DNA of 64,000 nucleotides from Chryseobacterium sp. MA9 (GCF_024399315.1 NZ_CP075170.1:1178001-1242000), one strand, 5' to 3'; positions 16,094 through 25,328 are shown, counted from the stretch's first letter. Program-made: numbers and translations. Notes: generated by a model not told the origin, from the letters alone.

Positions 16094-16717
16094 ATGGATC
16101 CGGATTACAGAAAATATGATGTTACAAGATTTTTTGATTTCACCGAAGAAGATGAAAAATTAATTACTGAGGTATATGATCAGCTTTCTGAATCATATCA
16201 TGTTTCAGTGGTTGATATTAAAGAATCTCCTTACGAACAATTTAGTTCTCATGATATGTACCCATTATTTATTCCACAAATCTGTTATTTGGTAAAAGAC
16301 AGGAACAAGGATAACTCTTTCTATCTTTTTATCGTCAGTAAGGTTGGAATGACTTCCAGAGGTGGACTTTTAGGACGTAAATATGACACTCTACAACTTT
16401 GGGGACTAAAAAATCTGGATGAAAATTTTGGATATATATCCCTCAACAAGAAGAAATTAATGGATAAAGTGGCGGGAATTTTCAGCAGTTTTAATGTTAA
16501 TTTTACAGATCGTGAGTTTAAAGATTTTTATGTAGTGGGAAATGATCAATTTAAAATCATGAATTTTTTAAATCCAAAGAGAAAAGAAACGATAAAGAAC
16601 TTTCCGAATGAAGATTTTAAACTTGAAGTCAGAAATACTATTTTGAGTTTCGGTATACCTGACATCCTTACGATTGAAAACGCTGAAATAATCTCAAAGT
16701 TTTTAGAAGAAATATAA
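16094..16717 (+). CDS. Hypothetical protein
   Basis: 207 residues from the ATG at 16094 (MDPDYRKYDVTRFFDF). An in-frame TTG at 16043 would add 17 hydrophobic residues but is less likely. The protein is soluble, acidic/aromatic and low in Cys, with no membrane segment and no motif I recognise. The middle (SFYLFIVSKVGMTSRGGLLGRKYDTLQLW) and the N-terminal FDFTEEDEKLITEVYDQL give it a globular look. It lies between the terminator of the E2 gene and the CLC gene. Very low GC in the 180 bp upstream. I cannot assign a function. Confidence 0.7.
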   Translation: MDPDYRKYDVTRFFDFTEEDEKLITEVYDQLSESYHVSVVDIKESPYEQFSSHDMYPLFIPQICYLVKDRNKDNSFYLFIVSKVGMTSRGGLLGRKYDTLQLWGLKNLDENFGYISLNKKKLMDKVAGIFSSFNVNFTDREFKDFYVVGNDQFKIMNFLNPKRKETIKNFPNEDFKLEVRNTILSFGIPDILTIENAEIISKFLEEI

Positions 16718-16759
16718 AATCTGCAAAAACCACGTACTTTTACATATCTAAATTAACAA

Positions 16760-18112
16760 ATGCTGAAAATTTTCGCTCTTATAAAAAAATCCATCAAAAA
16801 TTCCTTTGACAATATCCGGAACGAACAGCTGAAGTACAACCTGCTTCAGGCCATTCCTTTCTGGATAGGATCTGTTATTACAGGTTTTTTTGCCGTCATG
16901 TATGCACAGGTATTTGCCTGGGGTGAACATCTCATGAATTTTATTTTTGACTGGCATGCATGGATGATTTTCATCATTGCTCCTATAGGATTTGTACTTT
17001 CCTGGTGGCTGGTGAAAGAATTTGCGCCTAATGCCAAAGGAAGTGGTATTCCACAGGTGATGGCTGCTGTAGAACTGGCCAACCCGAAAGAACACCGCAA
17101 GATCAGAAGTCTTCTGAGTATTAAGATTATCTTTTTCAAAATCCTGTCCTCAGTCATTCTGGTAATCGGAGGAGGAGCAGTAGGACGTGAAGGACCTACC
17201 ATTCAGATTGCAGGCTCCGTTTTCAGAAAAGTGAACGAGTATCTTCCCGAATGGTGGCCGAAGATTTCAAAGAAAAATATGATTATGACAGGAGCCGCCG
17301 CCGGACTTGCTGCTGCCTTTAACACTCCGCTGGGAGGTATTGTTTTCGCTGTGGAAGAACTGTCAAAAACCCATATTAATTATTTTAAAACAGCATTGTT
17401 TACCGCGGTAATTATTGCCGGCCTCACAGCACAGACACTGGCAGGCTCTTATTTATATCTGGGATATCCGAAAACCAATGATGTTTCTTTAATGGTGATG
17501 CTTCCTATTGTACTTGTTGCTGCAGTTGCAGGCATTCTCGCCAGTCAGCTTTCGGTTGCTATGCTTAAAATCAACAGTTGGAAAAAGAATACACTGAAAA
17601 CCAATAAAGCTAATGTGATATTCCTGATCATTTGTGCTTTAATTATTGCTTCAATCGCTTATTTCATCAACAGAGAAATTTTGGGCTCCGGAAAAGAAAT
17701 TATGGAGCGGGTTCTTTTTACGAAAGATAAACACGAAGACTGGTATGTTCCAATTCTAAGAATGCTTGGCCCTGCCCTTTCTTTTACTTCAGGAGGTGCA
17801 GGAGGAATTTTTGCACCTGCCCTTACAGCGGGAGCAAGTATAGGCTCTGTTATTTCAGGCGCCATTCATTTAACACCCAACGAAACCAATGTTGTTGTTC
17901 TGGCCGGAATGGTTGCTTTTCTTACTGGAATTACGAGAGCTCCTTTTACTTCAGCCATTATTGTTCTGGAGATGACCGACAGACATTCATTGATATTTCA
18001 CCTGATGCTGGCAGGAATGGTTTCTTCTATTGCCTCTATTCTCGTAAGCAGACATTCCTTGTATGATGTGTTAAAGGTGAATTTTCTGGCGGAGTTAAGG
18101 CAAAAAGATTAG
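16760..18112 (+). CDS. CLC-family chloride channel or Cl-/H+ antiporter
   Basis: 450 residues and about ten membrane segments. The three CLC signatures are present: GSGIP (94-98), GREGP with the gating Glu144, and GGIFAPAL near residue 350. There are no C-terminal CBS domains, so it is the short bacterial form. The gating Glu within GREGP argues for the antiporter or voltage-gated chloride type rather than fluoride CLCs. It follows the hypothetical gene by 42 bp with no terminator between them, so the two may be co-transcribed. Cytoplasmic-membrane protein for halide and pH homeostasis (family knowledge). Confidence 0.94.
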   Translation: MLKIFALIKKSIKNSFDNIRNEQLKYNLLQAIPFWIGSVITGFFAVMYAQVFAWGEHLMNFIFDWHAWMIFIIAPIGFVLSWWLVKEFAPNAKGSGIPQVMAAVELANPKEHRKIRSLLSIKIIFFKILSSVILVIGGGAVGREGPTIQIAGSVFRKVNEYLPEWWPKISKKNMIMTGAAAGLAAAFNTPLGGIVFAVEELSKTHINYFKTALFTAVIIAGLTAQTLAGSYLYLGYPKTNDVSLMVMLPIVLVAAVAGILASQLSVAMLKINSWKKNTLKTNKANVIFLIICALIIASIAYFINREILGSGKEIMERVLFTKDKHEDWYVPILRMLGPALSFTSGGAGGIFAPALTAGASIGSVISGAIHLTPNETNVVVLAGMVAFLTGITRAPFTSAIIVLEMTDRHSLIFHLMLAGMVSSIASILVSRHSLYDVLKVNFLAELRQKD

Positions 18113-18252
18113 TCAAACGTTGTCAGTTAAAAGTAGATGCTTATTAAAAGTATATTATTGAAAATAACTTTTAATGTAACCTTCAGTAATCCTCAAAAAA
18201 CATTAAACTTTAAATTCTCCGCCAACAACACTCAACTATTTCACGAATCCTC

Positions 18253-18283
18253 TTGCATATACAAAATATATTCTCTAATTTTG
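18253..18283 (+). promoter_or_regulatory. Promoter of the rpsF-rpsR-rplI operon (TTG-N20-TAnnTTTG)
   Basis: TTG (18253-18255), 20-base spacer, TAATTTTG (18276-18283) then C, 34 bases before the rpsF ATG. Both boxes fit the consensus. Confidence 0.75.
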
Positions 18284-18317
18284 CACCTCGAAATAATTAA
18301 CAAATTCATTTAACATT

Positions 18318-18659
18318 ATGAACAATTACGAAACTGTTTTCATTTTAACTCCCGTTCTATCTGAGTCACAGGTAGAGGAAGCAGTGAACAAGTATGTAGA
18401 TCTTATCAAAGAAAAGAACTGCGAAATCGTTGCTAGAGAAAACTGGGGATTAAAAAAATTAGCTTATCCTATCCAATTGAAAAAGAATGGGTTCTATACT
18501 TTAATCGAATTCAAAGGAGAAGGTAGTGTAGTAGCTGATTTAGAATTAGCATTTAAGCGTGACGAGAGAGTAATCCGTTACCTTACTACAAAACTTGACA
18601 AGCATGCTGTTGAGTACGCTGTAACTAGAAGAACTAAAGTAAAAGCAGCTAAAGCTTAA
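18318..18659 (+). CDS. rpsF: 30S ribosomal protein S6
   Basis: 113 residues. The start [21 protein letters not shown] and the segment [19 protein letters not shown] are diagnostic for S6, which binds the central domain of 16S rRNA together with S18. The basic tail [10 protein letters not shown] is typical for Bacteroidota. It is the first gene of rpsF-rpsR-rplI; unlike many other bacteria, ssb is not inserted between rpsF and rpsR (an ssb lies at 63317-63649). Confidence 0.98.
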   Translation: MNNYETVFILTPVLSESQVEEAVNKYVDLIKEKNCEIVARENWGLKKLAYPIQLKKNGFYTLIEFKGEGSVVADLELAFKRDERVIRYLTTKLDKHAVEYAVTRRTKVKAAKA

Positions 18660-18690
18660 TTATTAACCCTATTTTTTAAAAAGACAAGAC

Positions 18691-18993
18691 ATGGCAATAG
18701 ATGAAATGGCTAAACAAGCCTCAGCTGGAGGAGAATCAGAAGTAAAATTCCTTACTCCGCTTGATATCAATACAAAATCTGAAAAGAAATATTGTAGATT
18801 CAAAAAATACGGAATTAAGCACGTTGATTACAAAGATGCTGATTTCTTATTACAATTTGTAAACGAGCAAGGTAAAATTTTACCAAGAAGATACACTGGA
18901 ACTTCTTTAAAATACCAAAGAAAAGTTTCTGCTGCTATCAAAAGAGCAAGACACCTTGCGTTACTACCATACGTAGCTGACTTATTGAAATAA
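18691..18993 (+). CDS. rpsR: 30S ribosomal protein S18
   Basis: 100 residues, 31 bp after rpsF. The core is classical S18: [34 protein letters not shown], and the basic helix [21 protein letters not shown]. The first 20 residues ([20 protein letters not shown]) are a short extension typical of this phylum. In Bacteroidota S18 has been connected with masking of the anti-Shine-Dalgarno sequence, which fits the lack of SD sites in this window (established knowledge, not visible here). Confidence 0.98.
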   Translation: MAIDEMAKQASAGGESEVKFLTPLDINTKSEKKYCRFKKYGIKHVDYKDADFLLQFVNEQGKILPRRYTGTSLKYQRKVSAAIKRARHLALLPYVADLLK

Positions 18994-19010
18994 GACAAAA
19001 AATAAATAAA

Positions 19011-19030
19011 AGAAGAGGGCAACCTCTTCT
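19011..19030 (+). terminator. Hairpin terminator or attenuator between rpsR and rplI
   Basis: AGAAGAGG-GCAA-CCTCTTCT followed by TTTTG. It sits inside the ribosomal operon, so it may adjust L9 output relative to S6 and S18, or rplI may have its own promoter in the 173-bp gap. Confidence 0.7.
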
Positions 19031-19120
19031 TTTGTTGCTGAATAAATAATTAATTCTAACGAAATTGAGATTTTAAATTTTAGATTCTGGATTTAGATTT
19101 TTTATATTTCTACATCTTTG

Positions 19121-19150
19121 AATTTTTCAATCTTTTAATTTTTCAATCTT
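19121..19150. repeat. Two direct copies of a 14-bp word upstream of rplI
   Basis: AATTTTTCAATCTT occurs at 19121-19134 and again at 19137-19150. Just upstream is TTAGATT/GATTTAGATT word repetition (19076-19102). Only two copies, so not an array. Confidence 0.5.
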
Positions 19151-19166
19151 AAAACGGACAACAACA

Positions 19167-19670
19167 ATGGAAATTATCCTTAAAAAAGACGTAGAAAACT
19201 TAGGACTTGAGTTTGATACAGTAAACGTAAAGCCAGGTTATGCTAGAAACTTCTTAATTCCTCAAGGAATTGCTCTTTTAGCTACACCTAAAAACAAAGC
19301 TGCTTTAGAAGCTACATTAGAAGCTAGAAAAGAAGAAGAAGCTAAATTAATCGCTGCTGCTAACGCTGTGGTTGATCAATTGAAGAAAACTTCTATCACT
19401 ATTCCTGCAAAAGTAGGTACTGGTGATAAATTATTCGGATCTATCAACAATGCTGACCTATCTACTGCTTTAGAAAAAGCTGGTGTTTCTGTAGAGAAAA
19501 AATACATCAAGATTCCTGGTAACACAATCAAAAGAACTGGTAAATTCTCAGCTCTTATTAGACTTCACAGAAATGTTGAGTACAACTATGAGTTCGATAT
19601 CGTTTCTGACGCTCCAGTTGTAGCTGCTCCTGCTGCTAAGAAGGAAGAAGCTAAATCTGAAGAGGCTTAA
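19167..19670 (+). CDS. rplI: 50S ribosomal protein L9
   Basis: 167 residues. The N-terminal RNA-binding domain reads MEIILKKDVENLGLEFDTVNVKPGYARNFLIP with the conserved PGYARNFL motif. A long connecting helix rich in Ala/Glu/Lys follows (about 43-75), then the C-terminal domain with GDKLFGSI. The final 18 residues (AAPAAKKEEAKSEEA) are an acidic low-complexity tail often seen in Bacteroidota. L9 protrudes from the L1 side of the 50S subunit. Terminator at 19697-19726. Confidence 0.98.
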   Translation: MEIILKKDVENLGLEFDTVNVKPGYARNFLIPQGIALLATPKNKAALEATLEARKEEEAKLIAAANAVVDQLKKTSITIPAKVGTGDKLFGSINNADLSTALEKAGVSVEKKYIKIPGNTIKRTGKFSALIRLHRNVEYNYEFDIVSDAPVVAAPAAKKEEAKSEEA

Positions 19671-19696
19671 TAAGCAACGAGAATTTCTCACAATAT

Positions 19697-19726
19697 AAAA
19701 CCATCTCATTAACTTGAGGTGGTTTT
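19697..19726 (+). terminator. Terminator of the rpsF-rpsR-rplI operon
   Basis: AAAACCATCTCA pairs with TGAGGTGGTTTT across a 6-base loop (one G-U), followed by TTG. Confidence 0.88.
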
Positions 19727-19939
19727 TTGTTTGTATGATGTAGATGCGTTGATTATTGATCGGATTGGTTCTTAACTACTCCGTTTTGTTTCTTTGCAAA
19801 AGTCCACGCGGGGAATATAGGAAATCTTAACTGCTATTATTCATTAGACAAGCTGCTTTACAACCTCACGCATAGTTCAAATACAGAATAAAAGGCTTGG
19901 AAAATTTTATCCCGCAACACACCCGAAACCAAACTATCA

Positions 19940-20743
19940 TCATTTATTCCCTCTCAGTTTCTGCTGATATTCCGTAGGAGCAATACCGATCACTTTTTTG
20001 AAAATATTGCTGAAAGATGACAGGCTATTGTACCCCACCATCATTGCTATTTCGTACATATTATATTTTCCTTCCAGCATCAGTTCAAGAGAACGGGTAA
20101 TTCGTAATGCCCGTAGAAAGCGGACGTAATTCATGCCCAGAATCTCTTTAAATTTCCTCGAAAGGGTTCTTGTACTCATCCCGAATTCTTTTGCCGTAGA
20201 TTCGATGGTAAGAGGCTTTTCAAGGTTAGCATGAATATATCTTGCAATCTTCAGTAATGTTTCATCTTTTGGAAAAGGATGCTGTATCGGGAAAGCCAGA
20301 TGCTTATTCTTTTTTTCCTGTAAAACACCTTTAAGAGCTTTGAGGAAATAATATTTTGATCCGTCATTTTTTGTGATTTTTCCATCCCAATCTTTGGTAT
20401 AAAAAATCATCTCCCGAAGCAAATTATTGACGGAATAAATATTAATTTCATCAAAAAAGCCATTTTCATTTTCTTCTTTTTTAAAATAAAAATTATATAA
20501 ATCAACTTTCGGACTGGTAGAAAAAATGTAGTGAGGCGTCCCGGCGGGAATCCACATAAAGCATCTTGCAGGAAGATACCAATGCTTCTGATCTGTAAAA
20601 ACATGTACAATACCTCCTTCTGCATATACTAATTGTGCAGAACTGTGGTAATGGATCTCTGTTGTCACATTGCCTGTGAGGACATGATAGATGTAAAATT
20701 CAGCATCCTCCTCTTCTACTGCTTTAAAATGACTGTCATTCAT
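19940..20743 (-). CDS. AraC-family transcriptional regulator
   Basis: 267 residues from the ATG at 20743 (MNDSHFKAVEEED); an in-frame ATG at 20812 would add 23 residues and cannot be excluded. The N-terminal half is a cupin-type sensor (EIHYHSSAQLVYAEGG, LPARCFMWIPAGTPHYI). The C-terminal 100 residues contain both HTH motifs of AraC/XylS proteins (TIESTAKEFGMSTRTLSRKFKE and NMYEIAMMVGYNSLSSFSNIFKK) and the closing GIAPTEYQQ. It is divergent from the TolC/HlyD/MFS operon, so it most likely controls that efflux system in response to a small ligand (inference from context). Confidence 0.88.
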   Translation of the reverse strand: MNDSHFKAVEEEDAEFYIYHVLTGNVTTEIHYHSSAQLVYAEGGIVHVFTDQKHWYLPARCFMWIPAGTPHYIFSTSPKVDLYNFYFKKEENENGFFDEINIYSVNNLLREMIFYTKDWDGKITKNDGSKYYFLKALKGVLQEKKNKHLAFPIQHPFPKDETLLKIARYIHANLEKPLTIESTAKEFGMSTRTLSRKFKEILGMNYVRFLRALRITRSLELMLEGKYNMYEIAMMVGYNSLSSFSNIFKKVIGIAPTEYQQKLRGNK

Positions 20744-20830
20744 GAAATAAAGATAAGAAGAATTTTCAAATTGGCGTAAATGAGCAAATCTTTTTCTGTT
20801 TTCACAAATCATGTCCGATACTTGTCGTCG

Positions 20831-20838
20831 TAACTTTG
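20831..20838 (+). promoter_or_regulatory. Predicted -7 element of the efflux operon
   Basis: TAACTTTG followed by C, an exact TAnnTTTG match 41 bases before the TolC start. It lies between the divergent AraC and TolC genes; AraC binding would be expected upstream. Confidence 0.55.
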
Positions 20839-20879
20839 CTGCATCAAAATCATTTTAGCAAAAATCCTTTAATTAATTT

Positions 20880-22214
20880 ATGAATATCACATTTAACGCA
20901 TGCCAATATCTGTGCATTGCGTTGTGCTTATTATTGAGCAACTTTTTACATTCACAGATGATAGATTATCAGCATCTCGGCTTACAGCAAGCTGTAGAGA
21001 TTGGTCTGAAAAACAACAAAAACATACAGATAAGTCAGCTAAAACAGGAAATGTCCGTTACCAAAGAGAAAGATCTTAAAATGGAAAAGCTTCCGGACAT
21101 TGAATTTCATACCAGCTACACTCAGGTAACCAATCTGTTTCAACATCAGAATGGTGTATTTAACCAAGCAACTAAGTATGACGTGATCAATGGGATGTAT
21201 GATTTTACATTATCTGCTTCTATTCCGGTATACATGGGGGGTAAAATAAAAAACACGGAAAGGAAAGCGGCTATTGATACCGAGATTTCAGCTTTAAAAA
21301 CCCATCTGGACGAGAGACAGCTTAAAATGGCAATCATTACAGCTTTTCTGCAGATTCATCATTTAAAAGAGCAGCAGAGTCTTATCAATGATAAAATGAA
21401 GGAGGATTCTGTCAACATCAAGCAGGTAAAATCTTTGAAAGCTAATGGTGTTGTAACAGTAAACGAAGTCTTAAGAACTTCGCTGCAGCTTTCCAATCAT
21501 AAAATGAGCTGGACAGAACTGGATAACGATATTCAGATAGCAGAGCACAAACTGAAAACGATTCTTTCGCTTCCGGAAAGTCAGGAAATGCATGTGAATA
21601 CAGAGGATCTTATCTCAGACAATGCTGTGATCCCTTATGTTGATGAACTGACAGAAACAGCTTTAAACAAAAATGAGTCTGTTGAAATCACCCATAAAAA
21701 TCTTTCACTGAAAGAACTGGATCAAAAAATCACCAAAGCGAATTATTTACCTAAAATTACAGCAGACGGAGAATATTTTTTAAAGTATCCGAACATGATG
21801 TTCTTTCCTCCCGAACCGTATGCATACCGTCTGGGAATGGTAGGTGTAAACCTTACCTATCCTATCGAAAATCTGTACAAAAATAAATACAGAATGCAGG
21901 AAGCACGGGAAAATATAGACCTTGCTAAACTTCAAATAGAAGAAAACGAGGAAAATGTAAGACATAATGTATATGAAGCTTATAAAAAGTTTGAAGAGAC
22001 AGACCAGAAGGTAAAAATAGCTGAAGAAGCGATTAATCAGGCTAAAGAAAATTATCGTATTGTAAGAACAAAATACGCAAACAAGCTTAGCCTTATCACT
22101 GAACTGATCGACGCCGACAATACTTATCTGGAAGCTGAATCTAATCTTATTTCCGTAAAAATCAACAGACAACTTAAATATTATCAACTCCAATATACGA
22201 TTGGAAACTTATAA
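20880..22214 (+). CDS. TolC-family outer-membrane efflux protein
   Basis: 444 residues. A signal peptide (hydrophobic 10-22, ending LLSNFLHSQ) is followed by two OEP repeats. These contain long amphipathic helices, for example EIGLKNNKNIQISQLKQEM near the start and YRIVRTKYANKLSLITELIDADNTYLEAES near the end, the latter a TolC/OEP hallmark. The trimeric barrel-tunnel provides the outer-membrane exit for a tripartite pump. The next gene starts 5 bp downstream, so co-translation with the membrane fusion protein is likely. Confidence 0.92.
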   Translation: MNITFNACQYLCIALCLLLSNFLHSQMIDYQHLGLQQAVEIGLKNNKNIQISQLKQEMSVTKEKDLKMEKLPDIEFHTSYTQVTNLFQHQNGVFNQATKYDVINGMYDFTLSASIPVYMGGKIKNTERKAAIDTEISALKTHLDERQLKMAIITAFLQIHHLKEQQSLINDKMKEDSVNIKQVKSLKANGVVTVNEVLRTSLQLSNHKMSWTELDNDIQIAEHKLKTILSLPESQEMHVNTEDLISDNAVIPYVDELTETALNKNESVEITHKNLSLKELDQKITKANYLPKITADGEYFLKYPNMMFFPPEPYAYRLGMVGVNLTYPIENLYKNKYRMQEARENIDLAKLQIEENEENVRHNVYEAYKKFEETDQKVKIAEEAINQAKENYRIVRTKYANKLSLITELIDADNTYLEAESNLISVKINRQLKYYQLQYTIGNL

Positions 22215-22219
22215 AAACT

Positions 22220-23266
22220 ATGGCACAGAAACAACTGACACAAAAGGAAAAAAGAATCAACAAGTCCATTACTTTGCTGGCCTGGATCCTGATTATAAGC
22301 GGAATCACAGGAATGGTAAGTTTTTATCTTTTTTCGAGAAAAAATGTGACAACGAATGATGCACAGATTGAACAATATATCACGCCTGTATCCAGTAAGG
22401 TATCAGGGTTCATTAAAACTATAAAGTTTAACGAAAATCAGTTTGTGCATAAAGGGGATACTTTAATCGTCATCGACAACAGAGAGTTTGTGAATCAGGT
22501 ACACATGGCAGAGGCTAATCTTCACGCCAATACAGCAACCATCAGCACTATTGAAAGTGGTGTCAGCACCAAAGAAAGTGACACAAAGATCATTGATGCT
22601 AAAATTGCTTCCGCAAGAATTGATATCTGGAGAACTGAACAGGACTATAAAAGATACAAAAACCTTTTGACAGAAGATGCTGCTACAGAACAGGAGTTTG
22701 AAAATATAAAGGCTTCTTATGAACAGTCAAAAGCCAATCTTTTAGCATTGGAACAACAAAAAAATGCAGTAAGAGCCGGAGCGAATGAGCAACAGACTAA
22801 AGTAGCTCCCGTTAAAAGTCAGATCCAGCAGAGTTCTGCAAGTCTTAATAATGCGAAACTATATCTTTCTTATACAGTGATTACAGCTCCTTATGACGGA
22901 TGGGTCGGAAAAAAAACTATTCAGGAAGGACAACTGATTAAAGAAGGTCAGGCCCTGGTTCAGATGGTCAGCAAAGAAAAATGGATCATTGCCAATTATA
23001 AGGAAACACAGCTTGGACAGATTGATCAGAGCCAGGAAGTAATCATTACCGCAGATGCTTATCCCGATGTAGAATTTAAAGGAAAAATACTTTCTGTTTC
23101 TCCTGCTTCAGGATCTCAGTTTTCACTGGTAAAACCGGATAATGCAACCGGAAACTTTGTGAAAATTGAACAGAGATTTCCTGTGAAAATTATTCTTGAT
23201 AATAATAAAGACAACGAAAAACTACTTTCCGGAATGAATGTTCTGGTGAGTGCGAAGAAGATATGA
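22220..23266 (+). CDS. HlyD/EmrA-type membrane fusion protein
   Basis: 348 residues. One N-terminal membrane helix (about 18-38, ITLLAWILIISGITGMV) precedes a biotinyl-lipoyl-like half motif (VSSKVSGFIKTIKFNENQFVHKGD), a coiled-coil hairpin of about 120 residues, the second half (APYDGWVGKKTIQEGQLIKEGQ) and a beta-barrel domain. This is the EmrA/HlyD adaptor that links an inner-membrane MFS pump to TolC in the periplasm. It lies 5 bp after the TolC gene; the MFS gene follows after a 274-bp gap with an inverted repeat. Confidence 0.93.
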   Translation: MAQKQLTQKEKRINKSITLLAWILIISGITGMVSFYLFSRKNVTTNDAQIEQYITPVSSKVSGFIKTIKFNENQFVHKGDTLIVIDNREFVNQVHMAEANLHANTATISTIESGVSTKESDTKIIDAKIASARIDIWRTEQDYKRYKNLLTEDAATEQEFENIKASYEQSKANLLALEQQKNAVRAGANEQQTKVAPVKSQIQQSSASLNNAKLYLSYTVITAPYDGWVGKKTIQEGQLIKEGQALVQMVSKEKWIIANYKETQLGQIDQSQEVIITADAYPDVEFKGKILSVSPASGSQFSLVKPDNATGNFVKIEQRFPVKIILDNNKDNEKLLSGMNVLVSAKKI

Positions 23267-23364
23267 GTTTGAGTGTGGGAAGGTTTATGGGTTTTAGAGT
23301 TTTAAAGTTCAAAATCATCTTCAAATCAACACATTTCAGACTTCACGATTAAATTATTTTTTTA

Positions 23365-23467
23365 GCGAAAAGACAAACCGCAAAATAGCAGATCTGCAAA
23401 TTTTTTCTTAAGCATATTTGCCATTTTACCTTTTACTTGTTTACACCTTTGCTCTTTGTCTTTTCGC
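23365..23467. repeat. 13-bp perfect inverted repeat in the HlyD-MFS gap
   Basis: GCGAAAAGACAAA (23365-23377) and TTTGTCTTTTCGC (23455-23467) are exact reverse complements separated by 77 bases. The inner flanks repeat related words (GCAAAAT, TTTGCCATTTTACC). The whole gap 23267-23540 has no gene. It resembles the word-type inverted repeats elsewhere in the window. Confidence 0.75.
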
Positions 23468-23540
23468 ATTTTTTAAATCCGGCTTAATGACAAATTTGTT
23501 CATTTCCATTTCCTTTTTTTAAGCTTAATGCTTACAAATT

Positions 23541-25103
23541 ATGCAACACAATACAGTTTATCATAAATGGGTACCACAATGGCTGAAACTGCCTCTTCTT
23601 ATATTGGCATTGTTTCCCCACCTGATGTTGTTGTCGCTTTTACATTCGAACAGCGCCTTCACATCTTCTTTTATGGATGTAGATTCAGATGACATCCAGT
23701 ATTTAATGATTTTGATGTACGGGACATTTGTGGTTACCCTTTTAGTTTTACAGCGGTTTATGGCGTATTTCAGCGTCAAATATTATGTACTGCTGATGGC
23801 TTCCATTTCCGTAATTATTCTTTACGTTTTATCTGTCACCCATGATTATCATGTTATCTTGGTGATACGGTTTTTAGAGGGGATTTTCGGATTACTGGAA
23901 GGAGCTATTTTTCTGCCTTTAATTATTGCCGAATTAAAAACAAAACACGCCAAAGTTTTAGCATATCTTTTTATGTATACGATTATGCTGACCGGAGGAA
24001 CCATTACCACTTCCCTTTTAAAATCCAGTATTGAAGATTACGATTTTCAGCATATGATCCTGATGATGGTCTACTTTCATGTGTTTGTACTCATCATTGG
24101 TATTGCATTATTCAACAGAAACAGATTCTTTCCCAAAAAACCTTTGTACCAATTGGATATTACCAGCTGGTTTTTGCTTTGGGTATGTCTGCAGGCTGGC
24201 GGCTATGCCATTATTTATGGTAAAAGACTGATGTGGCTCGAATCTGACACCGTTATCATGTGTTTATTTATATTCCTGCTTTCAGGAGGGTTATTTATGC
24301 TTAAACAAAGAAATTCCAAAAGACCGCTATTTCATTTTGAAGTTTTCAGTTCACAAAATGTGATCGCGGGAATGATTCTGTTTTTTATTTTTTATCTGAT
24401 CCGCTCTGGACTGAATAATGTATACAGCATCATGGCTACAGTATGGAAATGGCCCTGGGATTATATTGTGAACATTCAGTACTGGAATGTGGCAGGAACT
24501 CTTTTGGGTATATTATTATCGGGAATCTGTCTGGTTCGGGGAGTATCCTCAAGAATTGTTTTCTTTACGGGATTTCTGTTACTGGCCATAGATTGTGCAT
24601 GGTTTACCTATACTTTTTATCCTGACACTACCCTTTCTACAATCTGTCCACCTTTATTTCTGCAGGGAGTCGCTCAGGGATTATTATTTACGCCGCTTGT
24701 TTTCTTTTTAATTTCAGGAACTCCGGAAGAATATGTATCCAATGCTACAGCGTTGGGAACAACAACCCGTTTCTGGACAACCGCTATCGGATATGCTTTG
24801 ATGCAGAATCTGATGCTATTTTTAACATTAAAACATTCTGATACACTCAGTGCTAATCTTACAGAGACCAATCCTGTTTTTTATAGCCAGTGGACCCAAA
24901 TTTTCGGAGCTAATATTTCCAAATTATCTGTGAATGATTCTTTATCTATGACAGCGGGAGCTTTTAAAGCTAAAATAACGGCTCAGTCTATTCTCCTTTC
25001 CAATATGGAAATTTTCACGGGATTATTCTGGCTGGCATTAATTACTGCCATCTGTTTATTACTTTATCATCCGGTAAAAATAGCTGTGAGAAATATTATG
25101 TAA
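23541..25103 (+). CDS. MFS transporter, DHA2/EmrB-like
   Basis: 520 residues with about 14 predicted membrane segments, the number expected for DHA2 drug:H+ antiporters. The loop after helix 4 contains IRFLEGIFGLLEGAIF, a degenerate motif C/B region of MFS exporters. N-terminal soluble part is short (QHNTVYHKWVPQW). With the preceding TolC and HlyD genes it would form an EmrAB-TolC-like pump. Sequence is more divergent from EmrB than the neighbours are from their families, so substrate cannot be predicted. No terminator is clear after it. Confidence 0.9.
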   Translation: MQHNTVYHKWVPQWLKLPLLILALFPHLMLLSLLHSNSAFTSSFMDVDSDDIQYLMILMYGTFVVTLLVLQRFMAYFSVKYYVLLMASISVIILYVLSVTHDYHVILVIRFLEGIFGLLEGAIFLPLIIAELKTKHAKVLAYLFMYTIMLTGGTITTSLLKSSIEDYDFQHMILMMVYFHVFVLIIGIALFNRNRFFPKKPLYQLDITSWFLLWVCLQAGGYAIIYGKRLMWLESDTVIMCLFIFLLSGGLFMLKQRNSKRPLFHFEVFSSQNVIAGMILFFIFYLIRSGLNNVYSIMATVWKWPWDYIVNIQYWNVAGTLLGILLSGICLVRGVSSRIVFFTGFLLLAIDCAWFTYTFYPDTTLSTICPPLFLQGVAQGLLFTPLVFFLISGTPEEYVSNATALGTTTRFWTTAIGYALMQNLMLFLTLKHSDTLSANLTETNPVFYSQWTQIFGANISKLSVNDSLSMTAGAFKAKITAQSILLSNMEIFTGLFWLALITAICLLLYHPVKIAVRNIM

Positions 25104-25252
25104 AAGGAAGGAAGCTAGAGGTTGGAAGAACGAAGTTCTGGAAGACGTATATAAAAATTAAAGTCGCTTATATTAGTATGTAAAACGTTTAATAATTTTT
25201 TATTGACCAGAAGCACTTCCATCTCCTCGCTCCCATCTTCCACCTCCATCCA
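25104..25252. repeat. GGAAG-type word inverted repeat between MFS and aldehyde dehydrogenase genes
   Basis: The left part (25104-25147) is built from GGAAG words (GGAAGGAAGCTAGAGG, TTGGAAGAACG, TCTGGAAGACG). The right part (25214-25252) has the complementary words (CACTTCCATCTCC, CCCATCTTCCACCTCC). About 65 AT-rich bases lie between. Same family as 35861-36020 and 49431-49564. Confidence 0.6.
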
Positions 25253-25328
25253 CTTTGGCCGGTTTATTGTTCGTGTTTTCTGATCGCAATATTGCGCAGA
25301 TCACTACGTTTAATACAAAAATTTACGA

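Noticed and set aside
19121-19150. Possible CRISPR-like repeat (two copies of a 14-bp word)
   Set aside because: Only two copies 16 bases apart, no spacer of protospacer length, and no cas genes in the window.
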